Shown piece after piece: positions 45,265-54,348 of a DNA stretch of 64,000 bases; position 1 is the first letter of the stretch, and every line of letters starts with the position of its first letter. A model generated the notes under the pieces. The model saw only the letters and a list, made by a program, of their open reading frames with translations, was not told where the DNA came from and made no database searches. This DNA is from Burkholderia sp. HI2500 (GTDB lineage: Bacteria > Pseudomonadota > Gammaproteobacteria > Burkholderiales > Burkholderiaceae): assembly GCF_002223055.1 (NCBI RefSeq), contig NZ_NKFL01000006.1, positions 1,488,001 to 1,552,000 on the forward strand, written 5' to 3'. Position numbers and translations under genes: made by a program.

Positions 45265-45536
45265 CGCCTGTCTCCTGGTTTGCTTTTTGAATGAGTGTGG
45301 CGATTCTGAACAGCGAAGCTGACTGCGGGCTTACTCGGTCTTTCGCGAGTGCACTATGGTTTTCCCTAGCGGAACGGGCGTAGCGCCGCTGTCGGAAGCG
45401 AAATGCTTGATGGATGTACGCGGCCATGCGCGGGGCGCGCCGTCACGTCGACGTCAGTTCGGCGCCGCGACGCGGGTTGGCCCGGATGCAAGCGTTCGAT
45501 CGTTCTCGACAGGCGGATGGTCGCGCGCCGCGTCGC

Positions 45537-46547
45537 TCATGGATCGAGCGTGCCGCCCGACCATCCCGCCGACGGACGCGAACCCGTCAGCTTCAGCGCG
45601 ACGTCGCCCTGCGCGACCAGCCGCTCGCGATTGCGCGTGACGATGCGTCCGGCCTGCGGCGCGACCAGCACGTGCTCGCTGCCGGGCACGCCCGGATGCG
45701 CGACGATCCGCGCGATGCGTGCGCCCGCGGCGACCGTCGCACCGAGTTCGCGTTCGTACACGATCACGCCCGATACCGGCGCGAGCACCGTCTCCATGTG
45801 CGCGATCGGCACGGCCTCGCCGTGCCAGTCGTGCGCGCCGGCAGGCTCCGCGATCACGCCGCGGCCGCGCAGGAACGCCAGCACGCCGTCGGCATCGCGC
45901 TCGGCGAGCGCATCGGATACGTCGGATTGCCCGCGCAGCTCGACCGTTGCGACGAGCCGTTCGCGCAGGCCGCCGTTGCGCGCCCAGTGCGCGGCGATCG
46001 CGCCTTCGAACGCGCCGTCGTCGTCCTCGTCCCACAGAATCGCGACGTCGACGCCGAGCGCCGCCGCGAGATCGCGGCTGGCCGGCCACATTTCGCGCTG
46101 CACGTACAGATACGGCAGCGCCTCGGAGTCGGTATGCAGGTCGAGCACGATATCGGCGCCGCACGCGGCGTCGAACAGCGCGCGCTGCCAGGCGGCGAAT
46201 GTCGTCGCGGGCCGGCGCGCCGCGGCCGATTCATGGAAATGCCGGTTGAAATTGCGCTGCGTCGCATCGTGGAAGCGGCCGAGCAGCCGCCCTTGCCGGA
46301 ACTGCGCGAGCCCGAGCGGGTTCGCCTGCGGCACCACCGTCACCGTGCCGCGCAGCATGCCGCGATCGTGCGCCGCGCACAGCTGCGGGAGCAAGCGGTG
46401 CAGCACGAGCATGCCGGCGATCTCGTCCGCATGCACGCCGGCCTGCAGATGCACGCGCGGCCCGTCGCCGCCCGACAGCCGCCACGCGCGGATCGCGAGC
46501 GGCTGCCCGCCGTCGCCGGGCACCTGCCAGGTCAGCGCCTCGATCAT
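45537..46547 (-). CDS. succinylglutamate desuccinylase/aspartoacylase family protein, AotO-like
   Basis: Zn-dependent M14-type deacylase of 336 residues. Metal ligands are seen in GVHADE (His and Glu) and DLHTDS (His), and the catalytic glutamate in TVELRG. The C-terminal beta domain (VSGVIVYERELGATVAAGARIA) is also typical. The ATG at 46547 follows AGGAGG. In Pseudomonas the arginine/ornithine transporter operon contains AotO of this family, and here it lies 31 bases after an arginine-transaminase-like gene and downstream of an ABC transporter. So it may act on an N-acyl-arginine or other acylated amino acid; the substrate is inference. Confidence 0.82.
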   Translation of the reverse strand: MIEALTWQVPGDGGQPLAIRAWRLSGGDGPRVHLQAGVHADEIAGMLVLHRLLPQLCAAHDRGMLRGTVTVVPQANPLGLAQFRQGRLLGRFHDATQRNFNRHFHESAAARRPATTFAAWQRALFDAACGADIVLDLHTDSEALPYLYVQREMWPASRDLAAALGVDVAILWDEDDDGAFEGAIAAHWARNGGLRERLVATVELRGQSDVSDALAERDADGVLAFLRGRGVIAEPAGAHDWHGEAVPIAHMETVLAPVSGVIVYERELGATVAAGARIARIVAHPGVPGSEHVLVAPQAGRIVTRNRERLVAQGDVALKLTGSRPSAGWSGGTLDP

Positions 46548-46578
46548 CGTCCGTCCTCCTTCGGGTTCGGCTCGCCCA

Positions 46579-47772
46579 TCACGACGCCGCGCGCGAATCC
46601 GCGCCAAGGCTCGCGACGAATGCCGCAATGCGCTCGCATGCGTCGGCCAGCTTCGCATCGTCGACGACGAAGCCGAAGCGCACGAAGCCGGATGCGGTAT
46701 CGCCGAACGCGCTCGCGTCGAGCAGCGCGACCTGCTTCGCGCGGAACAATCCCCACGTGAACGCGTGCGCGTCGAGCCCCGTGCCGCGCACGTCGACCAT
46801 CATGAACATGCCGGCTTCCGGCAGCAGGCAACGCAGCCCCGGCACGTCGCGCAGGCGCGCGTAGGCCAGGTCGCGGCGGCGCCGGTACAGCTCGCGCATG
46901 TCCGCGACGATCGCGGCCTTGTTGTCGAGCGCGGTGACGGCCGCCTGCTGGATGAAGCCCGGCAGCCCGTACAGCATGCACAGCGCGAGCCGCTCCGCGT
47001 GCTCGATCAGCTCGGCCGGGCCGATCGCCCAGCCGACCCGCCAGCCCGGCATCGCGTGCGATTTCGACAGGCTGCCGATCGTCACCGTGCGTTCGGCCAT
47101 CCCCGACAGCGACGCGATGCTGACCAGGTCGCGCTCGAACGTCAGTTCCGCATACACCTCGTCGGACACGACCCACAGATCGCGCTCGCAGGCGAGCCGC
47201 GCGATGCGTTCGAGATCGGCACGCGGCAGCACGACGCCGGTCGGGTTGCACGGCGTCGCGAAGAAGATCGCCTTCGTGCGCGGCGTCACGGCCGCTTCGA
47301 GCGCGTCGAAGTCGAGATGAAAGCCGCGCGACGCATCGACCGGCACCGGCACGAGCGTCGCACCCGACGCGCGCACGCTGGCTTCGTACGTCAGATACAT
47401 CGGCTCCGGCACGATCACCTCGTCGCCCGCCTCGCACAGGCACATCGCCATCGCGAACAGCGCGTTCTGCGCGCCGGCCGTCACGATCACGTGCTCGGCA
47501 CCGACCGCCTGCCCGGACGCCTTCGCATGCTCGCGCGCGATCGCCGTGCGCAGTTCGGCGCGGCCCCGTACTTCGCTGTAGTGCGTATCGCCGCCGCGCA
47601 GCGCGGCGACCGCGCGCTCGACGATGATCTCCGGCGTCGGAAAGTCGGGGTCGCCGACACTCAGGATGATCGCCGGCTCGCCCGCCGCGACGGCCGCCTG
47701 TGCCGCGTAATGAATGTCCCATGCAGTCGTGCGCTTGCCCTGCAGGCGATCGACCAGCTTCGAATAGTTCAT
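46579..47772 (-). CDS. aruH: AruH-like arginine--pyruvate transaminase
   Basis: Fold-type I aminotransferase of 397 residues. The start MNYSKLVDRL and the motifs AWDIHY, LSVGDPDFPTPEII, AGAQNALFAM and SLSKSHAMPGWRVGW (with the PLP lysine) match what I remember of AruH, which converts arginine and pyruvate to 2-ketoarginine and alanine. The context agrees: an amino-acid ABC transporter, an AotO-like deacylase and, 4 kb away, an AruI-like decarboxylase. Start follows GGAG. A general aromatic or branched-chain transaminase is the alternative, since class I enzymes are hard to tell apart. Confidence 0.75.
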   Translation of the reverse strand: MNYSKLVDRLQGKRTTAWDIHYAAQAAVAAGEPAIILSVGDPDFPTPEIIVERAVAALRGGDTHYSEVRGRAELRTAIAREHAKASGQAVGAEHVIVTAGAQNALFAMAMCLCEAGDEVIVPEPMYLTYEASVRASGATLVPVPVDASRGFHLDFDALEAAVTPRTKAIFFATPCNPTGVVLPRADLERIARLACERDLWVVSDEVYAELTFERDLVSIASLSGMAERTVTIGSLSKSHAMPGWRVGWAIGPAELIEHAERLALCMLYGLPGFIQQAAVTALDNKAAIVADMRELYRRRRDLAYARLRDVPGLRCLLPEAGMFMMVDVRGTGLDAHAFTWGLFRAKQVALLDASAFGDTASGFVRFGFVVDDAKLADACERIAAFVASLGADSRAAS

Positions 47773-47824
47773 GCGTTCTCCGTCGCGCGGCGTCCGAGCG
47801 GCCGCCGCTTCTTCAAGGGTTCGT

Positions 47825-48520
47825 TCACCGCGGCATGCGTACCGGCACACGCCGCTCGAGCCGGCCAAACGCGCGTTCGATCACGAACGCGAGCACGACA
47901 TAGATCACGGCGATCGCCAGCAGCGGCTCGTAGGTCCGCAGTGTCTGCGCGCGAATGTAGTTCGCGGCGCCGAGCACGTCCATCACCGCGACCGTCGACG
48001 CGAGCGCGGTCGATTTCAGCAGCATCACCGTCTCGCCCGCGAGCGTCGGCAGCAGGATCTGGATCGCACGCGGCAGCCACACGCGCCGCGCGATCATCGA
48101 CGGGCGCATCCCCATCGCGCGCGCCGCCTCGATCTCGCCCTTCGGTACGCCGCGCAGGCCCGCGCGCAGTACCTCGCCGACATACGCGCCGACGCTGATC
48201 ACCAGCGCGAACGCGACATACCAGAAACCGTCGCGCAGGAACGGCCACAGCACGCTGTCGCGCAGCGCGGGCCAGCCGGCGAACAGCGAGCCGACGCCGT
48301 AGTAGATCAGGTAGATCTGCACGAGCAGCGGCGTGCCGCGTATCACTTCGGTGAACGCCTTGCTGGCGCGCGCGACGACCGGGTTGCCCGACAGCCGCGC
48401 GAACGCGACGACGATCGCGAGCGCGAAGCCGAACACGGCCGAGATGACGAGCAGCTTGACGGTGGTCAGCACGCCGAGCAGCAGCAGCGATCCGTAGGAA
48501 GACAGTACGCTCAGATCCAT
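47825..48520 (-). CDS. amino-acid ABC transporter permease (arginine/ornithine type)
   Basis: HisM/ArtM-type permease of 231 residues with about five helices and the EAARAMGMRPSMIARRVWLPRA loop that docks on the ATPase (about 133-155). It pairs with the permease at 48570 to form a heterodimer, as in histidine and arginine/ornithine transporters. Order on the strand is ATPase, binding protein, permease, permease, transaminase, deacylase. Substrate assignment to arginine is from the neighbours. Confidence 0.9.
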   Translation of the reverse strand: MDLSVLSSYGSLLLLGVLTTVKLLVISAVFGFALAIVVAFARLSGNPVVARASKAFTEVIRGTPLLVQIYLIYYGVGSLFAGWPALRDSVLWPFLRDGFWYVAFALVISVGAYVGEVLRAGLRGVPKGEIEAARAMGMRPSMIARRVWLPRAIQILLPTLAGETVMLLKSTALASTVAVMDVLGAANYIRAQTLRTYEPLLAIAVIYVVLAFVIERAFGRLERRVPVRMPR

Positions 48521-48569
48521 GACGTTGATCCGGTTCGGTCAAAAAATACGTGAGAAGACCCGGCGCGGC

Positions 48570-49286
48570 TCACGATGCCGGCATCCAGCGGCCGAAACGC
48601 CGCTCGATCTCGCGGAACAGCATGCCGGACAGCGACGTGATCGCGAAGTACACGGCCGCGACCATCAGGTAGTAGTGCATGTACTCGCGCGTCGACCCGG
48701 CCGCCTGCTTCGCGGTGTAGAGCAGCTCGCTGTAGCCGACCACGCTGATCAGCGCACTGTCTTTCACGAGGATCAGCCACAGGTTCGTGAAGCCGGCCAG
48801 CGCATACGGCGCCATCGCCGGCAGCGTCACACGGCGGAACACGAGCGACGGCGGCGCGCCGAACGCGCGCGCCGCCTCGATCTGCCCGTACGGGATCGCG
48901 AGGATCGCACCGCGGATGATCTCGGCCGCATACGCGCCCTGCACGATGCCGAGCACGATCACGGCCGCCGCGAAGCCGTTGACCGCGACCGGCCCGGCAC
49001 CGATCGCCGTCATCAGCAGGTTGATCGCGTCGGTGCCCGCGTAATAGAGCAGCAGGATCAGCAGCAGCTCGGGCACCGCGCGGCACAGCGTCGTGTAGCC
49101 CTGCGCGAGCCGCTCCAGCACCCGCACGCCGGACAGCTTCGCGGCCGCACCCAGCAGCCCGAGCACGATGCCGACGACGAACGCGCCGAGCGAAATCTCG
49201 AGCGTCACGCCCGCGCCCTGCAAGAGCGCGACGCCCCAGCCGTCCGGGTCCATGCCCAGGTAGCTCACCCATCCCCAACCGTCCAT
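48570..49286 (-). CDS. amino-acid ABC transporter permease (arginine/ornithine type)
   Basis: HisQ/ArtQ-type permease of 238 residues. The ATG at 49286 follows GAGGAGG. About five helices and the loop IEAARAFGAPPSLVFRRVTLPA are present, similar to its partner. It lies 40 bases after the binding-protein gene. Together the four transporter genes form a complete uptake system. Confidence 0.9.
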   Translation of the reverse strand: MDGWGWVSYLGMDPDGWGVALLQGAGVTLEISLGAFVVGIVLGLLGAAAKLSGVRVLERLAQGYTTLCRAVPELLLILLLYYAGTDAINLLMTAIGAGPVAVNGFAAAVIVLGIVQGAYAAEIIRGAILAIPYGQIEAARAFGAPPSLVFRRVTLPAMAPYALAGFTNLWLILVKDSALISVVGYSELLYTAKQAAGSTREYMHYYLMVAAVYFAITSLSGMLFREIERRFGRWMPAS

Positions 49287-49326
49287 GCCGCCTCCTCGTC
49301 CGTGCGTGACGCCCGTGTGCGCTCGA

Positions 49327-50124
49327 TCAGTGCGGCCAGAGGTCGATCGGGAAATACTTCTTCGCGATCTGCGCGTACTTGCCCGATGCATGCAGTTGCT
49401 CGAGCGCCTGGTCCATCTGCTGCTTGAGCGGTGCATCGGCCTTGCGCATCCCCGCGCCGACGCCGTAGCCGAAGATCGCCGGGTCCATCTTCACGCTGCC
49501 GGGGCCCTTCAGCTCGAACGCGGAACCGTCCTTCGACTTCAGGAAATCGAGAATGCCGAGCTGGTCGAGATACATCGTGTCGATGCGGCCGGCGACGAGG
49601 TCGGCGTTGCAGTCATCCTGCGTGTTGTACAGGCGCACCGTCGCGGTCTTGCCGTAGGCCATCTTGATGAACTCGGCGTTCGCGGTCGAACCCTGCACGC
49701 CGATCACCTTGCCCTTCAGCCCGTCCGGCGTCAGCGTGAGCTTCTGGTTCTTCGCGCCGACGAAGGTGCCCGGCGTCTCGTAGTACGGCCGCGAGAACGC
49801 GATCACCTTCTGGCGCTCCGGCGTGATCGACATCGAGTTGAAGATCACGTCGATCTTGTCGCTGAGCAGCGCCGGGATGATGCCGTCCCACGCGACTTCC
49901 CTGATCTCGCACTTCGCCTTCATCTGCTCGCACAGCGCGCGGATCAGGTCGGCCTCGAAGCCGCTCCACTGCCCCGTCGGGCTCTTCATCAGGAACGGCG
50001 GATACGGCTCGGCCGCGACCCCGAAGCGCAGCACGCCCGACGACGCGTGCGCGGAACCGAACGGCGCGAGCGCCGCGAGGACGAGACTCAACAGGCACAG
50101 CAGACTGCGTACGACACGTTTCAT
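49327..50124 (-). CDS. periplasmic amino-acid binding protein (arginine/ornithine type)
   Basis: Solute-binding protein of 265 residues with a signal peptide ending near AHA at about 27. The mature start VLRFGVAAEPYPPFLMKSPTGQWSGFEADL (about 31-60) is typical of arginine/lysine/ornithine binding proteins, and two cysteines (LCEQMKAKCEI) mark the loop found in such proteins. Start follows AAGGAG. Specific ligand not certain. Confidence 0.9.
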   Translation of the reverse strand: MKRVVRSLLCLLSLVLAALAPFGSAHASSGVLRFGVAAEPYPPFLMKSPTGQWSGFEADLIRALCEQMKAKCEIREVAWDGIIPALLSDKIDVIFNSMSITPERQKVIAFSRPYYETPGTFVGAKNQKLTLTPDGLKGKVIGVQGSTANAEFIKMAYGKTATVRLYNTQDDCNADLVAGRIDTMYLDQLGILDFLKSKDGSAFELKGPGSVKMDPAIFGYGVGAGMRKADAPLKQQMDQALEQLHASGKYAQIAKKYFPIDLWPH

Positions 50125-50198
50125 GGTCGGACTCCTTGCGGGAAAGATAGGGATCGGGGCAGCCGCCCGTACTGGCACGCGCGGGCCGCGCCCGCGGT

Positions 50199-51005
50199 TC
50201 AGTGGCGTTGCCGATGCGCGTTGACGAACTGGCGGCAGCGTTCGCTCTGCGGCGCGTCGAAGATCTCGGCCGGCGTGCCGCTCTCCTCGACGCGCCCTTC
50301 GTGCAGGAACAGCACCCTGTTCGACACGTCGCGCGCGAACGCCATTTCGTGCGTGACGAGAATCATCGTGCGGCCTTCGCACGCGAGATCGCGAATCACC
50401 TTCAGCACTTCGCCGACGCGTTCGGGATCGAGCGCGGACGTCGGCTCGTCGAACAGCATCACCCTGGGCCGCATCGCCAGCGCGCGCGCAATCGCGACGC
50501 GCTGCTGCTGGCCGCCGGACAGGAACGCGGGATAGACGTTGCGCTTGTCGGCAAGGCCGACGCGTTCGAGCAGCTGCTCGGCGCGCGCGATCGCTTCGGC
50601 GCGCGGTTCGCGCAGCACGTGCACGGGCATCTCGATCACGTTCTCGAGCACCGTGCGGTGCGCCCACAGGTTGAAGCTCTGGAACACCATCCCGAGCCGC
50701 GTGCGAATGCGCTCGACCTGGCGCGGATCGGTCGGCACCGTGCGGCCCTTGCGGTCGACCTTCAGGCCGATCTCCTCGCCGTCGACCACGATGCGTCCGC
50801 GGGTCGGCGTCTCCAGCAGGTTGATGCAACGAAGCAGCGTGCTCTTGCCCGAGCCGCTCGCGCCGATCAGCGAGATCACTTCGCCTTCGCGCGCGCTCAG
50901 CGACACGCCCTTCAACACCTCCAGCTCGCCGAACCGCTTGTGCAGATCCGTCACCTGCACGCGCTCGTCGACGGCCGCCTTCACGCTCTCCACCCGCGCC
51001 AACAT
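50199..51005 (-). CDS. amino-acid ABC transporter ATPase (HisP/AotP-like)
   Basis: ATPase of 268 residues. Walker A GASGSGKST, signature LSGGQQQR, Walker [14 protein letters not shown] and His-loop VTHEMAFA are present. The insert TPTRGRIVVDGEEIGLKVDRKGRTVPTDP between Walker A and the Q-loop is characteristic of HisP-type subunits. It is the first gene of the operon and starts about 100 bases from a perfect operator-like dyad at 51102-51123. Confidence 0.93.
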   Translation of the reverse strand: MLARVESVKAAVDERVQVTDLHKRFGELEVLKGVSLSAREGEVISLIGASGSGKSTLLRCINLLETPTRGRIVVDGEEIGLKVDRKGRTVPTDPRQVERIRTRLGMVFQSFNLWAHRTVLENVIEMPVHVLREPRAEAIARAEQLLERVGLADKRNVYPAFLSGGQQQRVAIARALAMRPRVMLFDEPTSALDPERVGEVLKVIRDLACEGRTMILVTHEMAFARDVSNRVLFLHEGRVEESGTPAEIFDAPQSERCRQFVNAHRQRH

Positions 51006-51101
51006 GCTGTCTCCTGTGTCGAATTCTCATGCCCGTCCCGTGCGGGACCGCGGCGTCTTGTTGAATGGCCGACCAACCTCATGCGGAGTCGAGTATAGGC
51101 G

Positions 51102-51123
51102 CTGTTGAACGGTGGTTCAACAG
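51102..51123. promoter_or_regulatory. operator-like dyad, site 1
   Basis: Perfect 9-base arms CTGTTGAAC and GTTCAACAG around GGTG, in the divergent gap between the transporter ATPase gene and the TetR gene. Its inner 20 bases (51104-51123) match a site at 59255-59274 in 16 of 20 positions. It is probably bound by the TetR protein. Confidence 0.65.
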
Positions 51124-51243
51124 ATTTCAATCATCCTGGAGCAAGGGTTTTCGCGGGTTCCACGCCGCTTTCGATGGTGCAATTGAACAAGCGTCCGACA
51201 CTCCCCTATAATCGGTGCCATGACGATTCCGTAAGGTCACCCC

Positions 51244-51900
51244 GTGAAAAAGACTCCTGGCAGCGCACCGGTTCAGGCCCGCAGCCGCGGCATCCGCGAA
51301 ACGCCCGCGGTGCGGCAGCAATCGATCATCGACGCGACGATGCGCTGTATCGCGCGCTACAGCTATTCGGAAACCACGATCGACCGCATCTGCGCGGAAG
51401 CGAAGGTGTCGCGCGGGCTGATCAACCATCACTTCCAGTCGAAAGACGAGCTGATGGCGCAGACCTACAAGCGGCTCGCGTCCGACCTGCTCGACGTGTC
51501 GCGCGCGGCCGCCGCGAACGCGACCGGCCCCGAGGACAAGCTCGACGCGATCATCAAGGTGTGTTTCGCCGCGCCGGTGTTCGCGCCGAAGAACGTGAAG
51601 GTGTGGCTCGGCTTCTGGAGCGTCGCGCATAGCGACCCGGTGATCCGCAAGGCACACAAGGAGCTGTACGCCGGCTACCGGCAAGCCCTGAAGAAGCTGT
51701 TCGACCAGATCGCGGAAGTGCGCGGCGGGACCGTCGACAGCGATCTCGCCGCGCTGACGCTGACGGCCGTGATCGACGGGTTCTGGCTCGAGCTCGCGCG
51801 CGACCCGACGTCCTTTACCGCGGCAGACGCGCTGGCGAGCTGCCTGCGCGTCGTCGATACGTTCCTGCCGCCGCCGAAGACGGCCCGCAAGCGCGCGTAA
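51244..51900 (+). CDS. TetR-family transcriptional regulator (BetI-like)
   Basis: Repressor-type regulator of 218 residues. The N-terminal helix-turn-helix (about 25-70) reads IIDATMRCIARYSYSETTID followed by RICAEAKVSRGLINHHFQSK; the C-terminal ligand domain resembles the BetI group (KVWLGFWSVAHSDP). Divergent from the amino-acid transporter, with a perfect dyad in the gap. A terminator follows, so it is a single-gene unit. The ligand may be arginine-derived or polyamine-like (inference from neighbours on both sides). Confidence 0.9.
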   Translation: MKKTPGSAPVQARSRGIRETPAVRQQSIIDATMRCIARYSYSETTIDRICAEAKVSRGLINHHFQSKDELMAQTYKRLASDLLDVSRAAAANATGPEDKLDAIIKVCFAAPVFAPKNVKVWLGFWSVAHSDPVIRKAHKELYAGYRQALKKLFDQIAEVRGGTVDSDLAALTLTAVIDGFWLELARDPTSFTAADALASCLRVVDTFLPPPKTARKRA

Positions 51901-51957
51901 CGCGGCGCGTCGGCAACCTGACGCATCATCGCCGCCGGCAACCCGGCGGCGCACCCG

Positions 51958-51989
51958 ACGGCCTCGCATCGCGAGGCCGTTCGCGTTTT
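51958..51989 (+). terminator. terminator of the TetR gene
   Basis: Arms ACGGCCTCGC (51958-51967) and GCGAGGCCGT (51971-51980) with a three-base loop, followed by TCGCGTTTT. It ends at the stop codon of the converging decarboxylase gene. Confidence 0.75.
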
Positions 51990-53590
51990 CAGCACGCGCG
52001 AATCTCGATCAGATACGGCGCGTCATGCGCCGCCGCCTCGCTGAGCGCCCCGACCAGTGAAGCACCCTCGTCGACGCGCTGCGCGCCCCATCCGTACGCC
52101 CGTGCGATCTCGACGAAATCCGGCGTATGCAGATCCACGCCGACCGGCTCGACGCCGCCGTCGACCATCGCGCGCTTGATTTCCCCGTATCCACCGTTGT
52201 TCAGCAGCACGACGATCACGCGCGCACGGTGCTGCACCGCGGTGCCGAGCTCCCCAAGCGTGTACTGGAATCCGCCATCGCCGGCGAGGCAGACCACCGG
52301 CCGCGACGCATCGCCGAGGCTCGCGCCGACGGCGGCCGGCAGCCCGTAGCCGAGCGAGCCGAACCCGACCGACGCGTTGAACCAGCTGCGCGGGCGCGGC
52401 GCCGCGAAGCCGACGTTGCCCGCGTAGACGATGCGCGTCGAATCCCCGACGATCGCCGCATCGGGCAGCGTGTCGCGCACGCTGTCGAGCAGCGCGAGAT
52501 CGCGGCACATTTCGTCATTCAGTTCCTGTCGCGCCGCCGCACGGCACTTCGTTGCGCGTTCAACGCCGTCGCGATCCGCACGGGCGCCCGCGTCGCCGGG
52601 CCATACGCGCCGCAGCGCGCGCAGGGTTTCGCCGACGTCGCCGAGCAACGGCAGCGCGGGCACCGCATTGCGGCACAGCTGCTGGGGATCGATGTCGATC
52701 CGCACGAGCGGCGCGGGCATCGAGAAACTGCGCGTCGCATACAGGTCGTAATCGGTCGGCCCGAGCTCGGTGCCGAGCGCGACGATCAGGTCGCTGTCGC
52801 GCATCAGGGCGCGCACCGCGTCGCTCGACGCCGACCACGCGATGCCGAGCGGATGCGCGGGCGGCATCACGCCGCGCCCGTTGATCGTCATCACGACCGG
52901 CGCGTCGAGTGCTTCGGCGAGCCACCGCACGTCGTCGGACGCGTCGAGCGCGCCGCCGCCCGCCAGGATCAGCGGCGCGCGCGCGGCAGCCGCCTGCGCG
53001 CGCAGCGCGTCGATGCCGTCGGCCGATGCGGGACCGGGCGCGATGCGCGGCGGCGCCGCCGGCACGGGCGGCAACGTGTCGGCCGGCGCCGCGAGCACGT
53101 CGAGCGGGATCTGGATATGCACCGGGCGCGGCCGGCCGCCCGAGAACACCGCGAACGCGCGCGCGATCGCCTGCGGCAGTGCGTCGGCGCGCGGCACCGT
53201 ATAGCTGAACGCGGCGACATTCTCCGCGAACGCATGCTGGTCGGGCAGTTCGTGCAGATGGCCGTTGCCCGAGCCGATATCGCCGGACGCGTTGACGCTC
53301 GAGATCACCAGCATCGGAATCGAATCCGCAAACGCCTGCGCCATCGACGTCGCGATGTTCGTCATCCCGGGGCCGGTGATCACGAAGCACACGCCGGGCT
53401 TGCCGGTCGCGCGCGCATAGCCGTCCGCCATGAAGCCGAGGCCCTGCTCGTGGCGCGCGCTCACGTGACGCAGCGTGCTGCCGGCCAGCCCGCGGTACAG
53501 CTCGATCGTGTGCACGCCGGGAATGCCGAACACCGTATCGACGCCGTACGCGGCGAGCAGGTCGACGAGATACATGCCAACTGTTTTCAT
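51989..53590 (-). CDS. aruI: AruI-like 2-ketoarginine (5-guanidino-2-oxopentanoate) decarboxylase
   Basis: Thiamine-diphosphate enzyme of 533 residues in the acetolactate-synthase superfamily. The opening VGMYLVDLLAAYGV then DTVFGIPGVHTIELYRGLAG is what I remember of AruI, which decarboxylates 2-ketoarginine to 4-guanidinobutyraldehyde after the AruH transaminase. The cofactor glutamate is in ARHEQGLGF and the ThDP-binding GDGGFQYTLGELGTA...NNGGYGE is intact. The ATG at 53590 is chosen, with GGAAGA upstream. The gene follows marC by 55 bases and is 4.2 kb from the aruH-like gene. Alternative: a generic acetolactate synthase, but the HTIELYRGL phrase argues against it. Confidence 0.75.
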   Translation of the reverse strand: MKTVGMYLVDLLAAYGVDTVFGIPGVHTIELYRGLAGSTLRHVSARHEQGLGFMADGYARATGKPGVCFVITGPGMTNIATSMAQAFADSIPMLVISSVNASGDIGSGNGHLHELPDQHAFAENVAAFSYTVPRADALPQAIARAFAVFSGGRPRPVHIQIPLDVLAAPADTLPPVPAAPPRIAPGPASADGIDALRAQAAAARAPLILAGGGALDASDDVRWLAEALDAPVVMTINGRGVMPPAHPLGIAWSASSDAVRALMRDSDLIVALGTELGPTDYDLYATRSFSMPAPLVRIDIDPQQLCRNAVPALPLLGDVGETLRALRRVWPGDAGARADRDGVERATKCRAAARQELNDEMCRDLALLDSVRDTLPDAAIVGDSTRIVYAGNVGFAAPRPRSWFNASVGFGSLGYGLPAAVGASLGDASRPVVCLAGDGGFQYTLGELGTAVQHRARVIVVLLNNGGYGEIKRAMVDGGVEPVGVDLHTPDFVEIARAYGWGAQRVDEGASLVGALSEAAAHDAPYLIEIRAC

Positions 53591-53645
53591 TTGTCTTCCA
53601 TCGTTCAGGACAGGTTTCTGGATCATTCGCCGGGCGGCGAAGCCA

Positions 53646-54284
53646 TCAGTGCGCGAGCCCCGGCAGCAGTTCGCGTACGCCTTGCGCGAGCATCTGGAAC
53701 GCGATCGCGGTCAGCACGATCCCCGACAGCCGCTCGACGAGCGTCCTGCCGATCTCGCCGAGCCGCCGGCACCACGACGCCGAGCACGCATACGTGAGCC
53801 CGATCACGCCCGCATGCAGCACGCAGGCCGCGCTCAGCGCGAGCAGGTCGGACGGCGTATGAAAGCGCGTCGCGGTCGTGATCACGAGCGACATCACCGC
53901 GCTGCCGATCGACAGCGGGAAGATCAGTGGCACCGCGATGTAGCTGCGCCACTGCGCATATTCGAGCCGCCGCTCCCCGCCGCTGCGTTCGTCGTTGGCC
54001 GTGCCGCGCATCATCGGAATCGACCACAGGCACAGCACGAGGCCGCCCGTCAGCGTCAGCGCACCGAGCGTCAGGCCGAGCATGCGCAGCAGGAACTGGC
54101 CGCCCCAGACCGCGCCGACCATCAGCGCCGCGATCCACGCGAACAGCCTGAATGCGATCTGCCGCTGCGTCACGTCGGGAAAATGCCCGGTGACGGCCGC
54201 GTACATCGGGATCGCGACCGGCGGACAGAACAGCGTCAGCAGGCCGGTCAGGAACAGCAGCACGTCGCTCGACGTCAGGGTCAT
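53646..54284 (-). CDS. MarC-family membrane protein (UPF0056)
   Basis: Membrane protein of 212 residues with six predicted helices and the MarC phrases LFCPPVAIPMYAAVTGHFPDV and PLIFPLSIGSAVMSLVI. The role of this family is unresolved (it was once linked to multiple antibiotic resistance). Position between the quinone-reductase-like gene and the decarboxylase gene (gaps of 64 and 55 bases) puts it in a possible operon with them. Confidence 0.85.
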   Translation of the reverse strand: MTLTSSDVLLFLTGLLTLFCPPVAIPMYAAVTGHFPDVTQRQIAFRLFAWIAALMVGAVWGGQFLLRMLGLTLGALTLTGGLVLCLWSIPMMRGTANDERSGGERRLEYAQWRSYIAVPLIFPLSIGSAVMSLVITTATRFHTPSDLLALSAACVLHAGVIGLTYACSASWCRRLGEIGRTLVERLSGIVLTAIAFQMLAQGVRELLPGLAH

Positions 54285-54348
54285 TGCTCGAACTCTCACG
54301 CGGTCGGATGGTTGAGACGCGTATCGGCATCGTGGCCGGGTGTCGCGA

